Source of the DNA: Chondrosia reniformis
Taxonomy: Eukaryota; Porifera; Demospongiae; Chondrillida; Chondrillidae
Assembly: GCA_947172415.1 (NCBI GenBank)
Contig: OX359193.1
Location: forward strand, 7,961,501 to 8,025,500
Length of the DNA: 64,000 nt
Direction of reading: 5' to 3'
Shown here: in pieces, positions 1-12,703 of the stretch
How positions within the stretch are numbered: position 1 is the first letter of the stretch
How the letters are laid out: every line of letters starts with the position of its first letter
Notes under the pieces: model-generated
Told to the model about the DNA's origin: nothing
What the model saw: only the letters and a program-made list of their open reading frames with translations
Databases searched by the model: none
Program-made: the position numbers and the translations under genes

Positions 1-1481
1 CATTTTGGAGGATATGGAGAATTCCATTTTCGCAACGACCTTTATCGTCTGAATCTGTCAAGCTTGCACTGGGAGAAGATACAACCAAAAACTGATTTGA
101 TGCCATTTCCAGTTTACCTTACTGTATTACTGCCCTTTGCTAACAGTCTTATTACCTTTGGTGGAATGTGTCCCGAGGTCCCGTCAAATGTGCTGAGTGA
201 AGTAGAATCAGAGTATTTTCAGCTCAAGTCAATCCCCTCATCCTCTGGCTCTCATAATGCATTTTGGGAGTTCAATACTGATCACAGTAAGGCATCGACA
301 TTATTAGTTTAAAGGGTCTCCATACAATATGAAGCTATGTTTTAAGAACCACATATCTAGTTTCTATGTACTCCGCTTTTTGCATTATGATATGATGATC
401 ACTAATTTAGTGCTTATTTATGTCAATTACTTGCTGTATGTGTCTTGTATTGTATATATAGTGAAATGGAGCCATCATTCAGTGGCTAATCGTATTAAAC
501 CGATTTATGGTCACCAGGCTACATGCTTTCACAAACAAGATGTATTAGTTTTTGGTGGCAAAATTTGTGATGTATTTTCGAATCACATCTATTTGTTGGA
601 TATGCAAGCAAAGGTAAGAGGCTCTTGGTTATATAGCTAGCTATTGGATCGTGACACATATTTAGATTCTTCTTTACAGGTTTTTAAGGGCCCTATTCAG
701 CCACCAGACGAGACATTTCCATGGCCCAACCCAAGAATACTCTTCTCTCTGTCCTGCCTTGTTGAGCCTGACCTAGTAGGAACTGAGATTAATGGGAAGG
801 AGGTTAAGCAGAACCTCTTGGTGGTGTGGGGGAAAGGTCCAGAGGTCAGAGATGATTGTTGGATCTTGACTGTGGACCAAGACTTGGAGGTCATCCATTG
901 GACAAAGGTTTGGCGATGGGATGGCGGTTGCATGTATATATATACGTATATGTACTGAGTATTTTTCCTTTGAATTGTACAGGTGTTGCTCCCTTTAGCT
1001 CCACGATATTGGCACTCTGCCACTGTGTGGTTAGATGCTGGCCTTGCAAAAGTGTTCTTGTTTGGAGGAAACTTTCCATCTAGCAGTGAAAGATTTGGAG
1101 ATATGCCAAGGACTGAAGGTGGCTACAGAAAGTGGAGAGGGGACTTCCGAGTACTTCAGTTTGGTGGGTTGTCTTGATTGGTCCTTTGGATGTCACATGC
1201 CCTTTTGAGGTACATCTCGTGTTTCTGTAGGAGTTCAGTCATTGTGGTCGCTATGTGCTAATGTGGTATGGAAGAATGGTCATATCAGACAGCATGCACT
1301 AAGAGTTATGAAGAAAGATTCTGCTATCTGTAAAAAAGTACTTGAGTTTGGTAGAAAATCAAGCTACTATAAACCAATTGGAATTCTTTCTGGTCTCCCT
1401 AAAGATCTCTCAGATGGGAGGGATGATCTCCAGCACCTCACTGGTGTAGGGTTTGGATGGAGGGAAATAATTATCAAATAA
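1..1481 (+). CDS. Kelch-repeat protein, copy 1 (5' end outside window)
   Basis: This is the 3' part of a kelch-repeat gene; the start lies left of the window and base 1 corresponds to base 43,362 of the complete copy at 43,035. Exons read from splice signals and phase are 1-286, 462-613, 680-907, 983-1163 and 1231-1481 (stop TAA). Visible kelch blades have the typical pattern of a hydrophobic strand, a GG pair and a later W: HIYLLD after VLVFGGK in exon 2, and RYWHSATVW...VFLFGGN in exon 4. Kelch propellers bind partner proteins; nothing here names the partner and there is no BTB or other added domain. The copy is about 99% identical to the one at 43,035. It faces the MFS gene tail to tail. 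Sure of family, unsure of role. Confidence 0.8.
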
Positions 1482-1663
1482 TAGTAGATGTGAGAAAGTC
1501 CACCCCCTAGTTCTTACATCATTTGTACATGTTGTAGTGACTTGTGTCTCCTGGATACTTCAAAGTATTTTCAAATGTAAATTGTACATCCTCCAGATGT
1601 TTTGGTATTAATATACATGAAACATTGTAATGTAATTCCAATATGTATTTCCTTTGTAATTAC

Positions 1664-1669
1664 AATAAA
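1664..1669 (+). terminator. Polyadenylation signal of kelch copy 1
   Basis: AATAAA lies 183 bases after the kelch stop codon in an AT-rich stretch, before the convergent MFS gene. The same hexamer is kept in the other copy at 45,025. Between 1482 and 1749 I see nothing else except the two convergent 3' ends. Confidence 0.5.
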
Positions 1670-1749
1670 AATATACTAATTAAAGGATTATTGATGAAAA
1701 TTATGTACTACATATGAAAAAGTGAAAGAATTTCTTAGCTGTGACAGAT

Positions 1750-3207
1750 TTAGTTCACATCGTTATTTTTCCTCTTGTTTGTTTTAACGCAAAAGATCAG
1801 CATTAGCAACCCAATAAAAGGCAGTGACCCAGTTAATAGGTAGAATCCAAACCATCCGATGGTAGGTAGGAGAAGTGAAGTTGTGAGTGCTGCAAAAAAG
1901 CTTGAGACACTGTACCCAACACACATAAGCCCATAGTTGGCTGTGGCATGCTTGCTACCAAAGAGCTCCTTCAACAGGACAATGTTAAGACTAATGAAGC
2001 CTCCACTTAAAAAGTCCAATAAAAGTATACATACTGCATACATTAGCAAACCCACCTGCCCACTAGCATAAAAAGTAAAATTTACAGCTGTTATTACACC
2101 AGCCATTGATACTAAAACTGTTTTCGTTGGCAGCTTGTCTGAAAGTACTCCAATCAGTATCATCCCAAAACCACAGCTAAGAGCAGCAAGTGAACCTACT
2201 ATCGACAGCATTCCATCATCAGTAGAGATTGTTTCTCCAAACACTTTGGTGAGAGACAAAGGAGGGTAAAGGCCAAATGTTATCAATACCTCTGATAGGA
2301 ACAAAAAAATAAAGTCTTTACTCAGTAAAATTTGTGATGGTCCTTTATCTGGTGTTTCATCTTTCTCTCCAATGTCTGCAACTTTGTTCATGTTTCTTGT
2401 CTTGTCCTTGATAATTTTCTCTTCAACGCACATGGATTGGTTACTGTAGTCTGATTTACAAGTTGCAGGCCGAAAGAGTTTCCAAAGTAATTTTCCAAAG
2501 TTCAATTTCTCTAAACTTTCAAAATTACTATGTTTTTCTATCAGCAGAGGTGTAGTTAAGGCATGAAGAATGAGAATAGCGATCCCGTGAAGTACAAAAT
2601 AAATGGGTATTCGGTCAAGTAGCTCTTTTTGTCTGTAATATACAAAATCAGTAATACTCTCAGTTCCTTCTTGGTTACTCGGATGAAGATTGGATGGATT
2701 AATAAAAGCAGTTTGTAATTTAATTGTAATCATTCCGCCTACACCAAAGAAGCTATTTATTATGCCGGATACAATGCCCGTGTGCCGCGGAAACCAACTC
2801 ACAGAGGCTTGAATACCAGGAGCCTGTGCTATTCCGACGCCGATACCAAAGAGAAAAGGGAAGACAAGCAAGCAAAGCCAGAAAGAGACGAGGAGTGAAA
2901 CTGGAGCTATAAGGTACGCTGCCGACGCGATGGCTGCAGCTATTAATCCAGTAGGCCTCGTACCAAACTTTCTAGCAAGTATTCCTCCCACGAGAACACT
3001 GCTGTTTCTGCCTAGTAGCAGAAATGCCAGAAGCCACATTATCTCTCCGTTGGTGATGTCTGTTGGATCAATGGCTCTACTCCTAACAAAGGACACTATG
3101 TAGGGGCCTATATTGGCCGTCGGGTCGATGTACCCCAAAGGCAGCACAAAGATACAGTTGGCAACGACCACTAGGATACCAACGATCTGGTCTCTTCTCA
3201 GTTTCAT
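1750..3207 (-). CDS. MFS transporter, OFA/monocarboxylate-like, copy 1
   Basis: A single-exon 485-residue membrane protein with about twelve hydrophobic segments in two groups of six, split by a hydrophilic loop near residues 230-290 that is rich in Lys, Asp and Glu. The N-terminal half has a motif-A-like GGILARKFGTR after the second segment and the C-terminal half has GVLSDKLPTK, the pattern of Major Facilitator carriers. The start of segment 1 and the NIGPYIVSF motif resemble the oxalate/formate antiporter and monocarboxylate groups, so a small organic anion is the likely substrate, but this is not proven. The gene has no intron, unlike its neighbours. It lies 324 bases downstream of the EGF/sushi/Ig gene on the same strand. 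Copy 2 at 45,111 differs at only a few residues, for example Pro versus Phe in the loop after segment 2. Confidence 0.85.
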   Translation of the reverse strand: MKLRRDQIVGILVVVANCIFVLPLGYIDPTANIGPYIVSFVRSRAIDPTDITNGEIMWLLAFLLLGRNSSVLVGGILARKFGTRPTGLIAAAIASAAYLIAPVSLLVSFWLCLLVFPFLFGIGVGIAQAPGIQASVSWFPRHTGIVSGIINSFFGVGGMITIKLQTAFINPSNLHPSNQEGTESITDFVYYRQKELLDRIPIYFVLHGIAILILHALTTPLLIEKHSNFESLEKLNFGKLLWKLFRPATCKSDYSNQSMCVEEKIIKDKTRNMNKVADIGEKDETPDKGPSQILLSKDFIFLFLSEVLITFGLYPPLSLTKVFGETISTDDGMLSIVGSLAALSCGFGMILIGVLSDKLPTKTVLVSMAGVITAVNFTFYASGQVGLLMYAVCILLLDFLSGGFISLNIVLLKELFGSKHATANYGLMCVGYSVSSFFAALTTSLLLPTIGWFGFYLLTGSLPFIGLLMLIFCVKTNKRKNNDVN

Positions 3208-3346
3208 ACTTAAACAAAGACTGGCTATACAGGTACGTACGTATGGACATCCTTTTAAAATTCTCTAGCATATGCTGTGTGTAGCAAATTTTACACATAA
3301 CACATGCTCGTACAAGGTACTGCATGATATGAACGATTGGTGGTCG

Positions 3347-3352
3347 TTTATT
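3347..3352 (-). terminator. Possible polyadenylation signal of EGF/sushi/Ig gene copy 1
   Basis: AATAAA on the minus strand, 180 bases past the stop codon at 3532 and 140 bases before the MFS start. The 3208-3531 gap must hold both this 3' end and the MFS promoter. The same hexamer is at 46,708-46,713 in unit 3. Confidence 0.4.
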
Positions 3353-3531
3353 GTTTGAGGTAATCCACAGTCACGTATTTGCAATGATATTAATAGAAAA
3401 ATCTGCACAAAGTGGCTATCTATGTAGTCTACACACACTGTTGTTCTTATCTGTAGTAGCACACACTAGTACTATTATAAACTACAAACCAGTAGGACCT
3501 ATACAATTATAACTAGGAAATAAACTGTTGT

Positions 3532-6500
3532 CTAAAGTCTCTTCACAGTTGTTGCAGATGCACTCAAAACACCTTGACGAATCATTTGTAGACTAATTGA
3601 GTAGGTTTTCCTTGGCCTGAGTCTGTTTATTAGGAATGCTCGGACTACAGAAGTTACTCTTACAGAGCTCACTATCCAATCATTTCTTCCTGAGAGGGTA
3701 ACAGTTAAAAAGAATCCTTCAATCTCATTTGAGAGTACAGATGGGATTCTCCACTGCACCAATATATTCTGTTGGCCAAGTCTTTTTACTGAGGTATACT
3801 CTGGGCTGGTCACACTCCATTCTATTATAATACATAAAAATGTATGACTAATCGAAATAATCAAACCCAGAGCATACATACATGTGATAATTTCAGAGAA
3901 AAGGAATTTTCACATCACTAGACTTACTGTAGACACAGGCTTCATCACTAATTGCCTCATTATACTTTCCAACCTTTCCTGGGCATGCAATACAAAATTC
4001 ATTTCCTTGACTTGACTGGTAATAGCCAGACTCACAGGGAATACACTTAGTGTATTCTACAGTAAATGGCCTCCCCCTGCCGTCAAGCTTTGTCATAGTC
4101 TGTACTTTTCCCGATTGGTACTTTCCAGGTAGACAATCAACTGTTTGTAAATGGAATGGTACATACCATTATAGTAATCTAGTGACAGTATTATTGATGT
4201 GGGTATAATATAGTATACTTATATACATATGTGCATGATAATTCTCTTTTTATATACACATATATACGAGAACAGATAATTAGTATATATTTTTGTTACT
4301 TACCACAGAGGATGTTATTTTCAGTGTCTAGTTCTTGTCCCAAAGGACACCTAAAAATGTACTTGTATTCAGATTCATCTCTTACAAAACATACATTTTC
4401 GTAGGAAGAGGGATTTTGAAAATCTGGTAAAACCACTTTGTAGCTTTTCATGAGACTTTGACGACTCACTGCAATCCTAGAAGAGATTACTTCCAAGGTC
4501 TCTGGAAACACTTCTGTGCTGGTTTCATTCTTTGCTATTAAGATGACACTTGCTACTGTTATATTATCACTCTTGGTGATCTGTAATTCTACCGAGTCAG
4601 CAGTCAGTGAGGCCTTCTCGAGTATTGCTTTGATTGTATCCCAAATCTCAGGTTCAGTGATGTTCTCCCCTGTGCATGATTCCAACTCAAATGTTAAAGG
4701 AATTGCCATAACTGAGACTGTAAAGTTCAGGATAGATACGTAAGCTGGCCTTGAGAAGCTGCTGCCAGCAGAGTTCCATGCCTCACATCTGTAGAAACCT
4801 TCATCCTCTTTCATGGGGGAATAGATCCAAAAGTTGTTACCAGTTCTATTCAACACTTGAGTGTAGTTAGCCTCACCGTTTGCTTTGTAGTACCACCTAA
4901 ATTGTGGATTGGGAGAGGCTGTGGCATTGCAGACCAGCATCACGTCATTCAGATCTCCAATCACTCTGGATACGTCTGATGGCTCGAAGTAGAACACTGG
5001 TGTTTGCTGTATTTCTAGGTAGGTCCAGCTGGACTTAGTTGTCCCAATGTGGTTACTTGCTTCACAGGTATAGAAACCAGTGTCTGATAGTGTGGTACTC
5101 CCAATTGTCAGGACATTGGAAGATTGCAGTGGGAGAAGGGAGTCATCCAGCTTCCACTGGAAGGTGATGGGGAATTCCGACTCTGCACCGCATTCTAGTG
5201 TCACTGTTGAGTTCTCCATTGCAGTGACATTAGTGTTAGGAGAAGCACTTATGTTTGGAGGATGAGCACACCAATAGTTGCTATCTGCTACATCTGCCAG
5301 TAATTCAGTAATGTTTCTCAGAAGATAGAGTGCTTCTTCAATTGTAATATCAGTAGAGGTTGAAAATTCAATTAAATCCTTCTCAGCTCTAGCAATTCTG
5401 TCATTAAAAGGCTGTGCTATTTCTGAAGGTGCTGAGTCCAGTACATCTTCCAAGTCAACTATCGATACTGGAAAGCAATCACCCAGGTTGTGGCACACTT
5501 GACTAAAACTACCACCAGTTTGATTCAAGACTGAATTAACTTGTGACTTCCAGGCTAAAAAGACCTCATTAGAGCTAGCATTTGCTACATTTTCTATTTG
5601 CTTGATTATGGCATTTTTGAGCTCTAATAATGCTTTAAGTTCATCATCTTGATGTGCCATCTTGCTGATTTCTTCAGATGAAACTGTCACATTAAAGTCT
5701 TCTGATGGTTGTAAATCTTCTATCTCAAAGGATGTAGTTTTTTCTTCGGTCAACTGAGAAGCAATCAGAGCAGCTGTAGCTTTCTCTACATCTGTAATAT
5801 TCTTGAGGGAAGTTAGAGATTGATGAATACTATTAAAGAATGTTATAAGATTATTCAGAGCAATACAATTATTTGTGAATTCATTCTCATTGAAATTCTC
5901 TGCACTTTGTCTCTTCTTTCGACCTCTAGTATGACCAAATGTTTCAAGAATAGATTGTCCAATTAATGTAGAGGCCGAATAGAGCGATATTTCCAAATTG
6001 CTAAAGTCAAATAAAGCAGTAACAGTGCTGGTCATTAGCTTTGCTGGAATATTAAAGGAAATCTGTAATGGAAATTCCTTTGGAGAATCCTTTGATATAT
6101 CAACTGTAAAATCTATGGCAGTTATCACGAATAAGCTGTTTCCTGATGTATTCAAAAGGGAAGCAACATCCAAAAGTGCCTTATTTTCTTCTACAATTTT
6201 CCTTAGGTTTTCTTCCAGAACTGTAAGATCAAGCATGTCATAGTTCATTTTAAGTTTCTTTAATTCCTTTTCTTTCTCCTTGACCTGAATTGCTAGATTA
6301 CTTTGTTGTGTTTCAATAGCCGCTTGTTCCTTCTTGGCTTGATCCAGCTCATTAAGAATGAAAGCTACATCATTTTGGGCACTTCTGAGGGCTTCGGATC
6401 TTCTAGTTCTACACACTGCATTCTTTTGGATGCATGCAGTGTCCCGGCTTCTTGTAGCACAGTCTGAGCGTACCTCACAAGTGTCTGTTCGTGTGACTAT

Positions 6501-9500
6501 CCTCTGCTCTGCAATGCAATCCTTCTCACAAGGGTAAAACCGGGTTGAACTAACTTTAATATATGCCCTTAGAATGCATTTGTCATGGCAACAGCAGGCA
6601 GGAGCAGTTGGGATTAGGGTGCAACTACAATCTAGGAAGTTTCCGCATCCGCACTGTCTCTGTACTGCATTGCTCCTTTGCCATGACTCACAATCAACAA
6701 TTGTTTCTTTTAACAACTTTGTTTCTTCAATGACTCTACTACATTCAGAAGGACATTTCCCTGGAATATCAACTACAGTCTGTTTCTGACATTGTGATTG
6801 CACCATTCCTGGATTGCATTTATCTGGGCAGTCTTGAATGCTACAAACTTGGTCATTCAGGTTAAGTTCCAATTGACTAGCTTCCTCTCCAACAAGAGTA
6901 AAGTTTTCCTGGAGCATTCGAATACGATTGTACAACTGGTAAAGCTCTAAATTTAAATCTTGCTTCACAAATAGTAATGCATCTAGTTCATCAGTAGTGC
7001 TGTTAATTTCTAGCTCCAATACTATTAATGAATCAGTTGCTTTCTCTAAAGCCATTTCTGCAACATTTCTCCTTACAACAGCCTGTTTTGTGATGCGGTT
7101 TAGGTACCTTTGAGTTGCATCTGTTATTCTGCTTTCAAGATCTGTTCCTGATGCATCACATACAGTGGAGCCACCTTTATATACTCCATACACTTTAAAG
7201 ACTAGTTCTTTCCAAGTGTTTTCTGCACTTCCTTCTAGTGTCAGCTGAAAGTTGTGTTTCTCATAGAGGCAGGCTTCACTCTTCATTTGGATATCAGCTG
7301 GGGTGAACATGAGTGGAGCTTTGACTGTGGTACCAAATAGCATGACCTCTGCATTTTGCAGTGTACCCTTAAACTCTCCTGTGGTGGGGTTTATGTATGT
7401 GTATCCTTGAGGACCACTGCCTTCTCCACTCAGTGAGACAAGGTTGCTGAGTCTGATGATATTTTGAGTGTACGAGGACATGAGAATCACTGGAAAGCCG
7501 GATGGAGGAGCATTGGGTACACATGGGAGGGAGGTTGGAGCTCCTAACAGTAGAGTATGGTTCATATTGCTAAAGAGAAGGTTGCCTACGTTGAGCTCAT
7601 GACAGAATGTATTCATTTCTACCCCAGAAAAGACACCTCTTGAGTCAGAGAGTATTTGAGCATTCCACGAACAGTCAAACTGATATCTATCTCCATATCT
7701 ATATAATGGAGGTATCGTAAATAGTTCGGTGAAAATTCCAGAGCCTCTTGAAAAAAGATTGTCATTGATATCTAATGTCATGAGAGGCACTCCGCAGGTA
7801 TCGGCAGCCATTTGATCCCATCCTCCCAAGTCAAGGCTTCCTATTCTGGCATTAAGCTTGTAATCGTCTAGCATGAGATCAATATGGCCCCTGACATATC
7901 CGGTAGCTTTAGCTGATAGACCAACCTTAATGAGCTACAGGTATAGTTTGTAATTACAAGAATTATATATATATATATATGCTTAACTTAGGAAGCATAA
8001 ACTCCTTTTTACTTACATTTTGCAAAGAGGCAATATTCAATCCAGCGAATCCATCCAGAAGAAGTGAAATTTGTACATCACTGAGAAGCACTCCTGTACT
8101 TAAAATTCCACTGATTACAATGTTATGGTCCCCAAAAACATTACTAAAGGGATCTATATTGGCCATGCTTATACCAAGCCAGGTGACTTCCCAACCACGA
8201 AGCAAGAACTCTTTTACCAGAGGAAGGTCTGCAAGTGTAAATTGGGCATTCCTCGGAATACTTACATGCAGAGCAGATCTGTTGCCTTCGCAAAGATCAA
8301 CAGCAAAGCAGTAGGGATCTTCTCCTGGTGAGTGTAATCCATGAGTGTCATTAATTGTTATCTGTAGAGCTCCTGAGTATATAAGTATACTATATGGAGT
8401 CTTAGTAGAGTACTCTTCTATAAAGCCTTTGCACTTTTCTACCCCTGTTATTCCTTCCTGAGACAATAGTGTTAGCTGGCTGTCACTAGAGTACAATCTA
8501 TCAGTGGCATTTGCTCTAAAGCTTAGCCAGGAAGGTAATAGTGTAGCTGTGTTTCTAAAGAAGGTGTTGCCTAAGGCTTCAGACTCCAGAAAGGCAACCT
8601 TATCAGCATTGCTAGGGCTGAGACAGTAGCATTTATCAGGTGAACCATACTCTTTACAGGTTCCAGTGAGTAATTCAGGGCATCTCTTACACTCAACATT
8701 ACCAAATGTATTAGCTTGAACGTTTATCATGCTAGAAGACTTTGCAATGGTAGCTCCATCAATTGATACTGGAAGGATCAGTCCATTGCCAGAGGAGAAT
8801 ACTATACCTGGGGTATGTTCAGCTGATCTATCGTCCTTAGTCTTTGCTCTGCTCCATTTACAAGTGGAAAGAAACCTAATTGAATTAGATTTAGCCGGAC
8901 ATGTAATAGTGGATATGCCGGCACAACATCCCTCGTCTATAATCCCAGTATCTAACTCTCTAGCACTGAAGTACTGGCTAGGGGCTCCAGATGGTTTTAC
9001 CACAGCCAGTAGTGGCACGGGCTTCTTGTAGAGGTCTTCTTCCTTACCTCCTAACTCTAATGACATTGTGTGAAAACCAGCACTTTTTGGATTTAGTGTA
9101 ACCATAGCAACAGGATTGCCTTTATTTAAGGTAATTCTAGAAGGCATGGGTTCCAACTGTGGTGATTTAAACTCAACTGTCAGTTCTGAATCGGGATGTG
9201 CCTCCACCTCTATTGTATGCAATGTTCCAACACTAAGCAAGGGAAGTTCCGGGATGGACAGAACACCCGTTTCACATGACCTGCCTGTGTATCCTGTACC
9301 CTCACAATCACATATATAGTCATCTTCTTCAGTGACAGAACAGATTCCTCCGTGGAAACAAGGATTAGAAGAGCACAGATCTCCCTCTGTAAATACATAT
9401 ATACACATATAGCAGACACCTTGATATTGGTCAATTAAAGTTACAAACCTTTACACTGAGGTTGTTCTGTCCATTCTACTGATGTTCCATTCTCATTCAG

Positions 9501-12500
9501 AACACACAAGATACTGGTCACAGACCCCATATCATCAACTAAAGTGTACCCTGAGGCACACTGTACAGTGCAGCTGGTGTTGAAGTCTCCACTGCAGGGT
9601 TGAAAGACATTTACAAATGGAGGTGGATCTTGAATGACGTCCTTGCATTTCATTGGGGAACACAGACTCCTAATACCAGACCAAGATACATTGGTTAGAC
9701 ATGTTCTGTTGGCAGAGCCCTCCAGATTGTATCCTAGGAAACAACTGAACTGACAGGTACTGCCAACTCTCAGAAAGTCAGAATCGCAGGCCAATGAACC
9801 ATGGACCAAGTCATTGAACTCAGAACAGGAGTATTCTGTCAGAAAAAGAAGCATTGTTGAGTTACCTACGTAGCGCTAGCATAAAAGTGTTGGTTACAGT
9901 GAGGTATGCCTGAGGATGATCTGATTTACATCGTATATACTTTATATATATCATTATTTTTTCATAGATTTATAGTATATTAATGACTTCCCTTTTTACT
10001 GATACAAAATGCAATGGATGTAATGTGTATATATGTACATATATATTAAATAATTGCTGACCTGTACATGAACGACTGTCTGCATTTAGGAAGAAATGCT
10101 GAGGGCAGGTACATGTAAAGCTTCCTTCAGTATTGGTGCAGCCATACTCGCACCCACCATTGTTTTGAAGACACTCATTAACATCTAATTATAATAGATG
10201 AACACAATTATATTGTATTAAGGCTTATGTGTGTATATCTATAAGTGCATATATAGAAAATATAAAACAATGTAGTGTATTAGAAAATTGAAAATATATC
10301 TACATGTAAATTGATAAACATTACAATTATTGAATGTTTTTAAGGATGCCATCATTATACAGTACATTTTCACTATATATAATGGAAGGTTTCCCAACTC
10401 ACCCAGACAACTTCTTTGATTCGTTACATTAAGAAAATAGCCTGGGAAACATTGACATTCAAATGATCCTGGAATGTTATTACATAACTGTTCACAACCA
10501 GAAGTACCAGCGGCACATTCATCAATATCTATAGGTATGAATACAGTCTTTATAATTATAATACATGTTTATATATGTATATATATATATATAATACTTG
10601 TATGACATGTCTATGTACAGTAATATATACCTTGGCAATCACTTCCATCTGCAGTTGGTTCATATCCATTTTTACAAGTGCATACAAAGCCTCCCTCAGT
10701 GTTTTGACAGTTTTGTCTGACTGTACAGTTATGCGTTTCTTGTGCACACTCATCAGTATCTGTGAATATACACAGTACGTTATATAATCCTAACAGCATA
10801 CCACTACATGTATGTACGTATAATACACATTGGTACTCTTTAGCTAAGTGATTCACAGGTGCGATAGCTACCTTCGCATGACAAGCCATCTGCTCTCAAT
10901 TGAAATCCTGAAGGACATTCACACATGTAAGAGCCAATTGTGTTCACGCAGTCATGTTGACAGCCACCATTGTATGTCAGACATTCATCTTTATCTGTAT
11001 AAACAGCAATTATGTACTATTATACATATACATACGGTTTATACTATTAGACAGTCAATCTGTAGAATTATACAGTACATGTACATATATATTTCACTAA
11101 TGGAAGTCATTTTCATATGAAGTTAAATGTATGTACTTTGCATGTGTGTAAGTGATTTGAATCTCAGGTGTTGAAACTACCAGATATATACATACCTATA
11201 CAAGCAAGTCCATCTGATTGATCCAGAGAATATCCATCTCTACATGCACACGTATAGCTCCCCTCACTGTTGATACAGATCTGTTGGCAACTATCAGTAC
11301 CTCTGCTGCACTCATCAATCTCTGCATTGAATTGAATAGGCTTTTGAAAGTGGAGATAAGTTATTTACCTAACAAACTAACCATTGCATCTTCTGGAGCT
11401 GTCTAACTCGTAACCATTGTTACACAAGCACTGATAACTCCCAGGTGTATTTCTACAGTCATGTGCACTTGGACAGGAGTGAGGGCACTCATTGACATCT
11501 AAAAGATACATACAGATTAGAATATTATGTAGCTACACCTGGTTCACAGATATGTCAACAGTCAACATGTACCAGAACTACAAGTAGATCCTGTCCATCC
11601 ACTTGGACACTGGCAGACTCCATTGTTATGATTGCACCATCCTCTGACACATGATGGGGAACAGGGTTCTATATATATAACATGGAGTACACGTACATTA
11701 TGAACACTAGTTATATATACACATGCTATAATGAAAGTAACAGTTTACATCAACATAACCACAATACTTACTGATGCATTGATTCCCAACTTCTCTGTAT
11801 CCTGAACAGCAATGAAGGACCTTTCTATATCTGGTTTCATAACCCACGTAATATTTATAAGTTCCTCGATACCTGTGCATATAGTGCCAATGAAATACAT
11901 AAAAGCTGAATAGAAACATTAGTATTATATATATAGAGAGACAACACTACCTGTAAGAAATATATAGTATGTAAATCTTGAAAATATAGATATAAGAAAG
12001 TGATAATATGTAGGTAGACCCTTAGCATACATGATATACTCATGATCACTTTTATGGCAATGGAACATACAGTATAGGATATATATATGTACGTACATAT
12101 ACCTGTACATGTAATACAACATTATATATTTTGTAGATAAACATCATTTTTAGGGTTGGATGTATAATTAGAGATCAGAAGAAACAAGGTGCATATTCCC
12201 TCAAATCATTGACCCCTGGTTATATAAATATCTGCTAGAGTAGGGATACCCATTTTGTATTTGGGTGAATGTAACATACCCTGGTATACATATTGGGATA
12301 TCGAAAATCAATATACAAGTTGTATGCCTTCCATGAGTTGCAGATTGCTGATAAGAGACATAGTAATGGCACACACTATATATACAAAAAGAATTACATT
12401 AATCAGTCATTCTAATTATATAATTGTGTCAGCCTTTTATATATACATTATATGTAAGTCTGCACTTATAAGCATACACATCTGTCACTTACATTCATTA

Positions 12501-12633
12501 AAGAGTAAAGAGTTGATAGTCTTTGTAAACTATACTTTACATAATACATACGTACATACCCTCTTGCTCCATCTGTTAAGGCATCTGTGGACGCCACCAG
12601 TACAGCGGCTGCCAGCAATGCTTGAACGAGCAT
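3532..12633 (-). CDS. Secreted EMI/EGF/sushi/Ig/FN3 protein, copy 1 (2,301 aa)
   Basis: I read fourteen exons: 12560-12633, 11772-11872, 11573-11668, 11382-11498, 11196-11321, 10872-10994, 10631-10759, 10403-10528, 10062-10184, 9449-9835, 8017-9386, 4304-7934, 3928-4140, 3532-3821. They sum to exactly 2,302 codons with agreeing phases. Order of parts: signal peptide (residues 1-20, [15 protein letters not shown]), EMI-like Cys segment with [13 protein letters not shown] (25-58), laminin-type EGF (59-90), six calcium-binding EGFs (91-338), two sushi modules (340-467), an EGF, a long unrecognised region (500-1220), coiled coil, Cys-rich block (about 1292-1435), coiled coil, furin-type site RGRKKR (about 1593), two Ig domains (about 1815-1990), Ephrin-receptor-like Cys repeats (2130-2205) and a terminal FN3. 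No membrane segment is seen, so it is probably secreted. It resembles multidomain adhesion or matrix proteins; I do not recognise a named orthologue. Confidence 0.85.
5904..5927 (-). other. Furin-type cleavage site in EGF/sushi/Ig protein copy 1
   Basis: The codons read RGRKKRQS, a multibasic proprotein-convertase site, about residue 1593 of 2,301. It sits between the coiled-coil/Cys-rich block and the Ig domains, so cutting would separate the EGF/sushi part from the Ig/FN3 part. The site is unchanged in copy 3 at 56,396-56,419. Confidence 0.55.
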
Positions 12634-12694
12634 CCTGCAGTTGATAGAACTCCAAGCAAGCAGTAGGCACCTGGTTTGGTTAGCTAAATCCTTC

Positions 12695-12703
12695 CTTTAT
12701 ATA
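12695..12703 (-). promoter_or_regulatory. TATA box of EGF/sushi/Ig gene copy 1
   Basis: TATATAAAG on the minus strand lies 62 bases before the ATG. The same box at the same distance is kept before copies 2 and 3, while more distant flanks differ more. That supports a real promoter and a very short 5' leader. Confidence 0.55.

Noticed and set aside
697-1023. Open frames on the minus strand opposite kelch exons (and the same at 44,058)
   Set aside because: They lie over exons and introns of the spliced kelch gene, have no domain sense and recur only because the gene is duplicated.
4516-6789. Plus-strand open frames opposite the large EGF/sushi/Ig exon
   Set aside because: They are shadows of a 3.6-kb coding exon and show no conserved protein features.
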